From Synechococcus sp. PL34863bin_39 (GTDB lineage Bacteria; Cyanobacteriota; Cyanobacteriia; PCC-6307; Cyanobiaceae), in the NCBI GenBank assembly GCA_011523155.1, contig WTHL01000109.1:1-6420 (forward strand): 6,420 nt of DNA, given 5' to 3'. Both the position numbers and the translations under genes were made by a program. The notes below the pieces were generated by a model, which saw only the letters and a list, made by a program, of their open reading frames with translations, made no database searches and was not told the origin of the DNA. Positions 1 through 5,731 of the stretch are shown here, one piece after another. Positions within the stretch are counted from its first letter, which is position 1. Each line of letters starts with the position of its first letter.

Positions 1-262
1 TCTCCATGTCGCGCAGGCAGGCAGCCATGCGGCGGGAGGTGTAGGCGTTACCGCCAGGAGCGATCAGGGCAGGCTGCTGAGCGAAAAGAGCGCGAGCAGC
101 GTTGGCAACGATGGTGGAGGCGTTGCTGGTGATGCGGTTGACGGCGTCCAGACGCTTGTTGCTGTCGGAAACCATTGCAGCCAGAGCGTCGATTTCACTG
201 GCGTTGATGAACTGGCCCCGGGCATCGGCCTGGGCGACAACCTTGGTGAAGGCGTCAAACAT
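1..262 (-). CDS. cpcB: Phycocyanin beta subunit, N-terminal part (cut by left edge)
   Basis: This gene encodes the beta subunit of phycocyanin, the phycobilin-binding protein of the phycobilisome rods on the cytoplasmic face of the thylakoid. The window holds the first 87 codons of a protein that is usually about 172 residues. It begins [16 protein letters not shown], the classic CpcB/RpcB start, and contains [16 protein letters not shown]. Asn72 in [10 protein letters not shown] is the asparagine that is usually methylated (by CpcM). Cys82 in MAACLRDME is the conserved chromophore-attachment cysteine. The second attachment site (Cys153 in the family) lies outside the window. The ATG is fixed by the family N-terminus, although no strong Shine-Dalgarno precedes it (TCACTCCA-ATG). 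cpcA and rod-linker or lyase genes would be expected beyond the left edge. C-phycocyanin (cpcB) and R-phycocyanin (rpcB) beta subunits cannot be told apart from this half, so the symbol is provisional while the family is certain. Confidence 0.96.
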   Translation of the reverse strand, partial: MFDAFTKVVAQADARGQFINASEIDALAAMVSDSNKRLDAVNRITSNASTIVANAARALFAQQPALIAPGGNAYTSRRMAACLRDME

Positions 263-294
263 TGGAGTGACTGACAGTTATTGAGCGAACGCTA

Positions 295-310
295 GACAGA
301 CACCGACAGA
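295..310. repeat. Helically phased direct repeat GACAGA-N4-GACAGA
   Basis: GACAGA occurs at 295-300 and again at 305-310, one DNA helical turn apart (TCTGTC-N4-TCTGTC on the cpcB coding strand). OmpR-family regulators, including cyanobacterial RpaB, bind direct repeats with this 10-bp period. The sequence does not match the published HLR1 hexamer, so binding by RpaB itself is not supported. It lies about 33-48 bp upstream of the cpcB start codon. Confidence 0.25.
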
Positions 311-314
311 GGCG

Positions 315-342
315 TGACTGGCACCGAGGCGACGCCCAGTCA
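315..342. repeat. 7-bp inverted repeat upstream of cpcB and DUF2808 gene
   Basis: TGACTGG at 315-321 is matched by its exact reverse complement CCAGTCA at 336-342, with a 14-base spacer. It lies immediately before the GTG at 345 and 53 bp upstream of the cpcB start. A third half-site (TGACTGA, 268-274) lies next to cpcB. It could be an operator for a dimeric regulator or a weak RNA hairpin; the 14-base loop makes a stable hairpin less likely. No known regulator consensus is recognised. Confidence 0.35.
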
Positions 343-344
343 GG

Positions 345-914
345 GTGATCGTCAGACTGCGACAAGCTTCCAATGGCGTTGTGAACCGGGCAGGATTGAT
401 GGTTACCGGCCTCGCAGCGGCGCTGATCGGCGATCTTCCGATCCATGGTCTTGAGGTTGGCGGTCGCACCAGCTTTCTGGCGGTTCCCACCCGTGCCGAA
501 TTGATCAACTACCGCGATACGGCGTTCAGTGGCGGTGCCGAATACTTTTTCGTGATGACGCTCCCGGAGGGAGCTGATGCCGGCCTCGGGGGAATCAGGC
601 TCGCGCAGATCCGTGGCGTCCGACCGGCCTTCCACCTGGGCCCTGTCCAGCCGACAGCCTTTCTGGGGCGGCCCAGGCGTCGGGGGGCGCAGGTTGGCGT
701 CCGTGCCGATTTCTCCCTGGACAACCGCGAGGTCGAGGTTCGCTTCGCGGAACCCGTGGCTCCGGGAGACACCATCACGGTGGCGTTCAGGGTCAACATC
801 AACCCACCCGCCGATCTCTATCTGTTTTCCGTTTCAGCCTCACCCTGGGGCCCTGACCCGATCTCCCAGCCGGTCGGCGTGGTGCGCATGAGTGTGTTCA
901 GTGCCGTCCCCTGA
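345..914 (+). CDS. DUF2808 family secreted protein
   Basis: This is a protein of up to 189 residues of the DUF2808 family, which is found mostly in cyanobacteria and has no established biochemical function. Residues about 64-186 carry the domain: AEYFFVMTLPEGA (65-77, a beta strand followed by the usual Pro-Glu turn), a central segment rich in charged residues (83-130), EVRFAEPVAPGDTITVAFR (131-149), then NPPADLYLFSVSASPWG (153-169) with the family's YLF.V.A.P pattern. A hydrophobic stretch (about 17-33) preceded by Asn-Arg suggests a signal peptide or anchor, so export is likely, but no clear AxA cleavage site is visible. The start is uncertain: GTG 345 gives a long polar N-terminus, GTG 381 gives a more normal signal peptide, and ATG 399 has AGGA just upstream. 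It is divergent from cpcB and could share its control region. Family assignment is good; function is unknown. Confidence 0.8.
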   Translation: MIVRLRQASNGVVNRAGLMVTGLAAALIGDLPIHGLEVGGRTSFLAVPTRAELINYRDTAFSGGAEYFFVMTLPEGADAGLGGIRLAQIRGVRPAFHLGPVQPTAFLGRPRRRGAQVGVRADFSLDNREVEVRFAEPVAPGDTITVAFRVNINPPADLYLFSVSASPWGPDPISQPVGVVRMSVFSAVP

Positions 915-1030
915 GTCGACTGGCCAGAAACTTCGGGGCATAGTGAGCCGGAACTGAACAGCAAGGGCTTCTGCACAGCAATCACTACGACCGCATTCCG
1001 GACCCACAGGACGGGGTCTCACTGATTGAG

Positions 1031-1621
1031 GTGTGCGTTCGGGATCTCCAGCCCACCCAGATGTGCATCGGACTGGCAGAAGTGCGAAGTCGCCAGCGTG
1101 ACTTTCTCGACGACACCGACGAGGAGCGCAGTCGCTACCTCCGCACCAAACCGGTTCCCCTCGTGCGCAGCGCGGCTGGGGACCTCTGGATGGTCGATCG
1201 TCATCACCGACTCCGCGCTCTGGTGGAGCTGGATCCGGAGGTGACGAGCTTCGGATATGTGATCGAGGATCTCCCGACCCATGACCGCCTGACGGTGCTG
1301 GCCCATCTGCAGAGGCGGGGGTGGCTGTACCTGTTCGACGGCCGCGGTAATGGTCCGCATGCTCCTGAGGCCCTGCCATCCAAATTGATGGGCCTTCAAG
1401 ACGACCCGTATCGGAGTCTTGTGTGGAAGCTGAAGAAGGAAAAGGCCATCAGTCCTCAGCCCCTGATCCCGTACCACGAATTTCGTTGGGGAGCCTGGCT
1501 GCGCAGCCGTCCCCTCCCCCCCTTCAGCTCCGAACATCTGGATCCGGCGCTGCCCGCTGCCAGGGCTCTGGTTCGGTCATCCAGTGCCGCTCACCTGGCG
1601 GGCTGGACCGGGTGCGCCTGA
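1031..1621 (+). CDS. ParB-like (ParBc_2) protein, start uncertain
   Basis: This protein of at least 196 residues resembles the ParBc_2 family (PF08857, putative ParB-like nuclease), a single-domain branch of the ParB/sulfiredoxin fold. It has no helix-turn-helix or dimerisation domain of a true chromosome-segregation ParB. From GTG 1031 the visible signatures are DLQPTQMCIGLAEV (5-18), KPVPLV (40-45), the central box DLWMVDRHHRLRAL (51-64), RGWLYLFDGRG (96-106), GLQDDPYRSLVWKLKK (121-136) and HEFRWGAWLRSR (149-160). The DRHHR box corresponds to the phosphate-binding loop region of the ParB fold; catalytic activity of this branch is unproven. The same frame is open from 947 and reads like protein (HSNHYDRIPDPQDGVSLIE) just before the GTG, but contains no ATG, GTG or TTG. 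The real protein is probably about 20 residues longer, starting at CTG 971 or at GTG 943 if one base is extra. It converges on dnaA. Confidence 0.78.
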   Translation: MCVRDLQPTQMCIGLAEVRSRQRDFLDDTDEERSRYLRTKPVPLVRSAAGDLWMVDRHHRLRALVELDPEVTSFGYVIEDLPTHDRLTVLAHLQRRGWLYLFDGRGNGPHAPEALPSKLMGLQDDPYRSLVWKLKKEKAISPQPLIPYHEFRWGAWLRSRPLPPFSSEHLDPALPAARALVRSSSAAHLAGWTGCA

Positions 1622-1641
1622 TTTCGACGTGACGACGGCGG
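1622..1641. other. 20-bp gap between convergent ParB-like gene and dnaA
   Basis: Only 20 bases separate the two convergent stop codons. I see no GC-rich hairpin with a T-run on either strand here, so both transcripts probably run into the opposite gene before ending, or end by a factor-dependent route. Confidence 0.6.
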
Positions 1642-3063
1642 TCAGCGCTTCTTGCGGGAATCGATCTGCAGAAGGTCCTTCACCTTCTGCACCTGACTGG
1701 CAAGCTGCGGGTCGGAGGAGAGCTTTTTCTCCACCTGTTCGATGGCGTACATCACCGTGGTGTGGTCCTTGCCACCGAATGTTTCACCGATCCGGGGAAG
1801 GCTCAGGTCAGTGCCCTGACGCATGAGGAACATCCCCACCTGACGCGCCTGGCTGACGGCCCGACGTCGGCTGCTGCTGCGCATGTCATCGGCACTGACA
1901 TCAAACACCTCGGAGACCTTGTCGATCACCTGCTGGGGTGTGACCTCAACACCCTGACCACTGGGATCCAGCATCGGAGCCACGGACTCGACCGTCATCG
2001 GAAGGCCCGTGATCGACGCGAAGGCCACAGCCCTGGTGAGAGCACCCTCAAGCTCCCGGATGTTGGAAGTGAACCGACCTGAGATGTACTGAATCAGCTC
2101 CCGTGGAAGCGACACCTTCTCCTGTTCCGCCTTCTTCTGAAGAATCGCCATTCTCGTTTCTAGATCGGGCGTCTGGATATCCGCGATCAGCCCCATGGAG
2201 AAACGGGAAATGAGGCGTTCCTGCAGGCGGGGAATCTGGCTCGGAGGTCGGTCACTGGCGATCACAATCTGACGTCCGGCCTCATGAAGGGCATTGAACG
2301 TGTGGAAGAACTCCTCCTGGGTGTATTCCTTGCCTTCGATGAACTGAATGTCATCCACAAGGATGAGATCCGTCGCCCTGTAACGGTCGCGAAACGCCTG
2401 CATGGCGTCCTTGCGGATGGCCTGGATCAGATCGTTGGTGAAGGTTTCGGTGGAGACGTAGGAGACCCTGGCCTCGGGATCGATCTCCAGGCGATAGTGG
2501 CCGATTGCCTGCATGAGATGGGTTTTGCCGAGACCGACCCCACCGCAGATGAAGAGGGGATTGAATTCACGCCCGGGGGACTCGGCAACCGCCAGTGCCG
2601 CGGCATGGGCCATGCGGCTGTTGGGCCCCACGACGAACCTGTTGAAGACGTAGCGACGGTTCAGCCCGGGCAGACGACGCACCCCTCTGGAGGCTGCCGG
2701 CTGTGCTGAGGCGGGCGGGACCACAGCGACAGGTGACAGGCCGGACCCCGGGGGCGGATCAACCGGCAGGGGGGCTCCCGGAGCCGCTGCAACGCTGGAT
2801 GTCGACTCCACATCGGCCTGTCGTGCCTCGACGCTGACCTGGACGGGACGGCCGATGATGTCGGTTGCCAGCTCGGTGATCGTGCTGAGGTAGTGCTTGC
2901 GAAGCCAGTTGCTGGCGAAGCTGTTGGGGGCCTGAAGGCAGAGCTCGTTGCCCGTGAAACTGCTGCAGCGAACAGGGCGCAGCCAGGTTTCGAAGGTTGG
3001 TTTGCTGAGGCTGCTCTGGAGAGCGTGCTGCACCTTGTTCCACAGCTCACTGCCGCTCAGCAA
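1642..3063 (-). CDS. dnaA: Chromosomal replication initiator DnaA
   Basis: DnaA is the ATP-dependent initiator that binds DnaA boxes, opens the origin and helps load the replicative helicase. The 473 residues cover all four domains. Domain I (1-80) has the [12 protein letters not shown] motif. The linker domain II (about 81-130) is rich in Pro and Ala. The AAA+ domain III (about 135-350) has Walker A GGVGLGKT at 174-181, Walker B LILVDDIQ at 233-240, sensor 1 IVIASDRPP at 266-274, the ISRF arginine-finger region near 285-288, and sensor 2 NIRELEGAL at 334-342. The DNA-binding domain IV ends the protein and carries the DnaA signature [19 protein letters not shown] at 430-448. No key residue is missing. 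The start is TTG, chosen because domain I begins there and AAGGGAG lies 9 bases upstream; no in-frame ATG or GTG fits better. The divergent neighbour is htrA. No cluster of perfect DnaA boxes was seen, so the origin is not evident in this window. Confidence 0.98.
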   Translation of the reverse strand: MLSGSELWNKVQHALQSSLSKPTFETWLRPVRCSSFTGNELCLQAPNSFASNWLRKHYLSTITELATDIIGRPVQVSVEARQADVESTSSVAAAPGAPLPVDPPPGSGLSPVAVVPPASAQPAASRGVRRLPGLNRRYVFNRFVVGPNSRMAHAAALAVAESPGREFNPLFICGGVGLGKTHLMQAIGHYRLEIDPEARVSYVSTETFTNDLIQAIRKDAMQAFRDRYRATDLILVDDIQFIEGKEYTQEEFFHTFNALHEAGRQIVIASDRPPSQIPRLQERLISRFSMGLIADIQTPDLETRMAILQKKAEQEKVSLPRELIQYISGRFTSNIRELEGALTRAVAFASITGLPMTVESVAPMLDPSGQGVEVTPQQVIDKVSEVFDVSADDMRSSSRRRAVSQARQVGMFLMRQGTDLSLPRIGETFGGKDHTTVMYAIEQVEKKLSSDPQLASQVQKVKDLLQIDSRKKR

Positions 3064-3156
3064 CGTTCCGTTCTCCCTTCCCAGGTGGGGAATCTACGCA
3101 AGGCCGCGGGCATCGTCCGCCTTTCATGAGACGCTGTCAGCAATCCAGCAGATGTC
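3064..3156. promoter_or_regulatory. Divergent dnaA/htrA promoter region
   Basis: These 93 bp separate the divergent dnaA and htrA start codons and must hold both promoters unless they lie inside the genes. For dnaA, a possible -10 element TAGATT reads from 3096 to 3091 on the minus strand, giving a short leader that includes the ribosome binding site; no good -35 is seen. For htrA neither a clear promoter nor a strong ribosome binding site is visible. No DnaA box suited to autoregulation was found in the gap itself. Confidence 0.35.
3073..3079 (-). promoter_or_regulatory. Ribosome binding site that fixes the dnaA TTG start
   Basis: On the minus strand AAGGGAG lies 9 bases before the TTG at 3063-3061. 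It is the strongest Shine-Dalgarno I noticed in the window, and it supports the rare start codon over any downstream alternative. Confidence 0.7.
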
Positions 3157-4311
3157 ATGGTCCGCGCTGCCCACGCAGTCCAGCTGCGCTCCCTTCGATG
3201 GGTCGGAATCGTCCTTGTGGGCCTCGGACTGAGCGGTTGTGGTCCGAACTGGAAGCAGCGTCTGGGAATCGCGCCGCCTCCAAGTCCGGAGGCCTTGCCG
3301 GATGTCAGCGACCGGGTCAGTGCCCCACCGCTGAAACCTGGCCGCAACGTCATCGTCTCCGCGGTGGACCGCGCCGGACCTGCCGTGGTGCGCATCGACA
3401 CCATCAAACGGATCAACAATCCGCTTGGATCGCTGTTCGGCGGTGCACCAGGTATCCAGCAGCAACAGGGACAGGGATCCGGCTTCATCACGCGCTCGGA
3501 TGGCCTGATCTTCACGAACGAACACGTGGTGGACGGCGCCGATCAGGTGTCCGTGACGCTCCCCGATGGCCGCAACTTCAAGGGCCGCGTGCTCGGTGGC
3601 GATCCGCTCACCGATGTGGCGGTGGTCAAGGTAGTGGCTGAAGGCCTGCCAACCGCACCCCTCGGCGACTCGAACGACCTCAGACCGGGCGAGTGGGCCA
3701 TCGCCATCGGCAATCCTCTCGGCCTGAACAACACCGTGACCGCCGGCATCATCAGTGCCGTGGACCGGACGAATGCCCTCGGCTCGGGTCAGCGCGTTCC
3801 TTACATCCAGACGGACGCGGCCGTGAATCCGGGGAACAGTGGCGGACCGCTGATCAATGCCGCTGGCCAGGTGATCGGCATCAACACCGCGATCCGCAAG
3901 GCGCCTGGAGCAGGGCTGAGCTTTGCAATCCCCATCAATCTGGCCAAACGGATCGCCCAGCAGATCATCAGCACCGGACAGGCCTCACACCCTTACATCG
4001 GCGTCCGTCTGCAGACGCTCACCCCCAAGCTGGCTGCTGAGATCAATGCCACCAGCAAGAGCTGCCGAGTGCCGGAGGTCAACGGGGTCTTGGTGATTGA
4101 AGTGGTGGAGAGGAGTCCCGCCTTCAGGGCAGGGATCAAGGCTTGCGACCTCATCAAGACCGTGAATGGGCAACGGGTGAAGGATCCCTCCGATGTGCAG
4201 CTGGCTGTCGACAGGGGAACGGTGGGGAAAGCGATGCCCTTGACCGTGGAGCGTGAGGGCCGGATCGAGGAACTGAGCGTGCGACCGGCCGAATTGCCGC
4301 GGCGAGAGTGA
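3157..4311 (+). CDS. degP: HtrA/Deg-family serine protease, predicted lipoprotein
   Basis: This is a trypsin-like ATP-independent protease of the HtrA/Deg family that degrades or refolds damaged envelope proteins. Of 384 residues, 1-28 form a lipoprotein signal: Arg residues near 11-14, a hydrophobic run, then the lipobox LSGC with Cys28, so the mature protein is probably membrane-tethered. A Pro-rich linker follows (about 39-63). The protease domain (about 65-270) carries the full triad: His123 in TNEHVV, Asp153 in LTDVAVVK, Ser228 in NPGNSGGPL, with AIAIGNPLG at 181-189 and GLSFAIPIN at 253-261. One PDZ domain (about 278-378) ends the protein, as in cyanobacterial HtrA/HhoA/HhoB rather than two-PDZ E. 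coli DegP. Two cysteines, Cys303 and Cys330, lie in the PDZ domain; Cys330 sits where many homologues have Gly (AGIKACDLI). The gene is divergent from dnaA, and its stop overlaps the next start (GTGA), suggesting translational coupling. The family is certain; which paralogue is not, so the symbol is generic. Confidence 0.95.
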   Translation: MVRAAHAVQLRSLRWVGIVLVGLGLSGCGPNWKQRLGIAPPPSPEALPDVSDRVSAPPLKPGRNVIVSAVDRAGPAVVRIDTIKRINNPLGSLFGGAPGIQQQQGQGSGFITRSDGLIFTNEHVVDGADQVSVTLPDGRNFKGRVLGGDPLTDVAVVKVVAEGLPTAPLGDSNDLRPGEWAIAIGNPLGLNNTVTAGIISAVDRTNALGSGQRVPYIQTDAAVNPGNSGGPLINAAGQVIGINTAIRKAPGAGLSFAIPINLAKRIAQQIISTGQASHPYIGVRLQTLTPKLAAEINATSKSCRVPEVNGVLVIEVVERSPAFRAGIKACDLIKTVNGQRVKDPSDVQLAVDRGTVGKAMPLTVEREGRIEELSVRPAELPRRE

Positions 4312-4949
4312 GCCTGCAAGTCCGAACACCTGGACCCAAGCCCGTGCTCGTGGTGATGAGCCGCTGGCCGGCGTTCGGGCGGTGCAAACGACGGTTGTCC
4401 GCATCGTTGGGTTCGACGGCCGCGGCCACGGTTCAGAAGGCTCTGAGAGGTCACACCCTGGCCGTGGCCAGCGCCCTGCAGGCGGAGGGATCTGTGGAGG
4501 TTCAGCTCGCCATGAGCGGTGGCGGCACGGCGCCGACCCGGATGCAACGGAACCTGAGGCTGCTGCCACAGGGAGACGGCAACCTTGGTCTGCGAATGCG
4601 CCGACAGCTCCTTCTGGCCCGGCGCAGGTTCGGAGCACGCCCGTCGCTGATCATCGGCACCGACCTCCCTGGACTCTGTCCCAGGGATGTGCACGTGGCG
4701 ATCGAAGCACTCTCAAGCCACTCCCTTGTCCTTGGCCCGGCGGAGGACGGCGGCTACTGGCTGATGGGGCTGGCTCCTGCGCTTGCTGAGAGCTGCCCCG
4801 AATGGCTGTTCTCAGGACTCCCTTGGGGAAGCGATCAGGTGCTGGCCATGACATCGGAACGTGCGCAGAGCCATGGCATCACCCCGGTCTTGCTCCAGCG
4901 GAGAAACGACATTGACCGGCTTGAAGACCTGCAGCCATGGCTGGGTTGA
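4308..4949 (+). CDS. TIGR04282/DUF2064 family glycosyltransferase-like protein
   Basis: This 213-residue protein belongs to the DUF2064 family (TIGR04282, 'rSAM/selenodomain-associated transferase 1'), which has a nucleotide-sugar transferase (GT-A) type fold. Visible motifs are VLVVMSRWPAFGRCKRRL (13-30), matching the family's N-terminal 'K.P..G..KTRL' loop but with Arg in place of Thr, LLPQGDGNLGLRM (85-97), LIIGTDLPGL (114-123) with the metal/nucleotide-binding Asp119, LVLGPAEDGGYWLMGL (140-155, the strongest signature), LPWGSDQVLA (171-180) and the C-terminal NDIDRLEDL (200-208). The GTG start overlaps the protease stop by 4 bp, which points to translational coupling, and the 3' end overlaps the next gene by up to 13 bp. 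It is probably cytoplasmic, as no signal peptide or membrane segment is seen. Donor and acceptor are unknown. The family often sits beside TIGR04283 transferases, as here. The substrate should not be guessed from the sequence alone. Confidence 0.88.
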   Translation: MSLQVRTPGPKPVLVVMSRWPAFGRCKRRLSASLGSTAAATVQKALRGHTLAVASALQAEGSVEVQLAMSGGGTAPTRMQRNLRLLPQGDGNLGLRMRRQLLLARRRFGARPSLIIGTDLPGLCPRDVHVAIEALSSHSLVLGPAEDGGYWLMGLAPALAESCPEWLFSGLPWGSDQVLAMTSERAQSHGITPVLLQRRNDIDRLEDLQPWLG

Positions 4950-5731
4950 TGGGGTCTGACCCGGTGCTGAGCGTGATCATTCCATGCCTGAACGAAGCGG
5001 CACACCTGCCGCTGCTTCTGGCAGACCTCGACCGGTGGCCTGACGCCTTGGAACGGTTGGTGATCGATGCAGGCAGTGAGGACGGGAGCGCGGATCTGGC
5101 CCGAAGGGCCGGCGCCCACTGCCTGCTGGCACCCCAGCGCGGTCGAGGCGCCCAGCTGGCCTTCGGCGCTGACCAGGCCCGAGGAGCCTGGCTGCTGTTT
5201 CTGCATGCCGACAGCCGGCTGAGCAGTCGCTGGCCTCAGGCAGTCATGGCCGTGTTAAACGAACCGGCAGACATGCAGGCGGCCTGGTACTTCGACCTTC
5301 GGCTGCAGCCCTCCAGGCTAGGCCTGAGGCTGCTCTCGACCGCCGTGGCCATGCGCAGTCGATGGCTGCAGCGTCCGTACGGTGACCAGGGCCTTCTTCT
5401 GCACCGACGCCTCTACGCGGCATGCGGTGGCTACGCCGCACTGCCGCTGATGGAGGATCTCGACCTCGTGGAGCGCCTGTCCGCCAAGGCCAGGCTGCGG
5501 GCACTGGACGACGCACTGATCAGCGACTCACGGCGCTGGAGTGACACCGGACTCATCCAGCAGAGCTGGCGCAATGCACAACTGCGCTCACGCTGGCGCC
5601 GAGGCGAGAACCCCGACCGTCTGGCATCGGCCTATTACGGCCGACCGAACGACGTACCGGCAGATCAGGAGGCGTACCAGAAACCGCAGCGATGGCCGTG
5701 GGGTTCCAATTCCCAGCCGAGTCGTTCGTAG
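4937..5731 (+). CDS. TIGR04283-type family 2 glycosyltransferase
   Basis: This is a GT2-fold glycosyltransferase of the TIGR04283 type ('rSAM/selenodomain-associated transferase 2'). Of 264 residues the visible motifs are LSVIIPCLNEAAHLPLLL (11-28), LVIDAGSEDGSADLARRAGA (41-60, nucleotide binding), PQRGRGAQLAFGA (66-78), WLLFLHADSRL (85-95, with the HADS metal-binding segment replacing DXD), GDQGLLLHRRLYAACGGY (149-166), LPLMEDLDLVERL (169-181, probable catalytic acidic region) and RRWSDTG (199-205). No membrane segment is obvious. The start is either ATG 4937 or, in the same frame, ATG 4949, which forms a TGATG junction with the preceding stop. It is the third gene of the likely protease-transferase operon. 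Residues from about 235 on (GRPNDVPADQEAY...) do not resemble the family; this tail is encoded over the 3' end of the opposite GNAT gene and is probably dispensable. Family assignment is confident; substrate is unknown. Confidence 0.9.
   Translation: MAGLMGSDPVLSVIIPCLNEAAHLPLLLADLDRWPDALERLVIDAGSEDGSADLARRAGAHCLLAPQRGRGAQLAFGADQARGAWLLFLHADSRLSSRWPQAVMAVLNEPADMQAAWYFDLRLQPSRLGLRLLSTAVAMRSRWLQRPYGDQGLLLHRRLYAACGGYAALPLMEDLDLVERLSAKARLRALDDALISDSRRWSDTGLIQQSWRNAQLRSRWRRGENPDRLASAYYGRPNDVPADQEAYQKPQRWPWGSNSQPSRS

Larger units (their letters stand above)
263..344. promoter_or_regulatory. Divergent control region between cpcB and the DUF2808 gene
   Basis: This short region lies between the two divergent start codons. 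If the DUF2808 gene really begins at GTG 381 or ATG 399, the region is about 118-136 bp long. It must hold the leader of cpcB, normally one of the most strongly expressed cyanobacterial operons. It is richer in small repeats than its surroundings: TGACTG at 268-273 and 315-320, its inverse CAGTCA at 337-342, and GACAGA twice at 10-bp spacing (295-300, 305-310). I see no convincing -35/-10 pair. Phycocyanin leaders are often long, so the cpcB start of transcription may lie inside the DUF2808 reading frame. The regulatory role is inferred from position and repeats. Confidence 0.45.

Noticed and set aside
915..926. Adjacent palindromes GTCGAC and TGGCCA after the DUF2808 stop, considered as a terminator
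   Set aside because: They are short palindromes without a loop or a following T-run, so they do not form a credible intrinsic terminator.
840..1537. Two long open frames on the minus strand (840-1379 and 1019-1537) opposite the DUF2808 3' end and the ParB-like gene
   Set aside because: Their translations are Arg/Pro/Gly-rich with no recognisable domain, while the plus strand carries clear family signatures. They are typical antisense frames in GC-rich DNA.
1590..1660. Possible bidirectional terminator between the ParB-like gene and dnaA
   Set aside because: No stable hairpin with a T-rich tail was found on either strand.
2284..2709. A 141-codon plus-strand frame inside dnaA
   Set aside because: It is antisense to the conserved AAA+ domain of DnaA and has no independent signature.
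2301..3044. Near-matches to DnaA boxes inside dnaA (2301-2309, 2351-2359, 3036-3044), considered as a possible origin or autoregulatory cluster
   Set aside because: Each has one mismatch to TTATCCACA or TTTTCCACA and each encodes conserved protein motifs (FFHTF, LVDDIQ, ELWNKV). They are hundreds of bases apart in part, no AT-rich unwinding region is nearby, and no perfect box was seen.
3985..4694. Minus-strand open frames of 217 and 233 codons opposite the protease and DUF2064 genes
   Set aside because: The translations are low-complexity and family-free, and they lie over two well-supported plus-strand genes.
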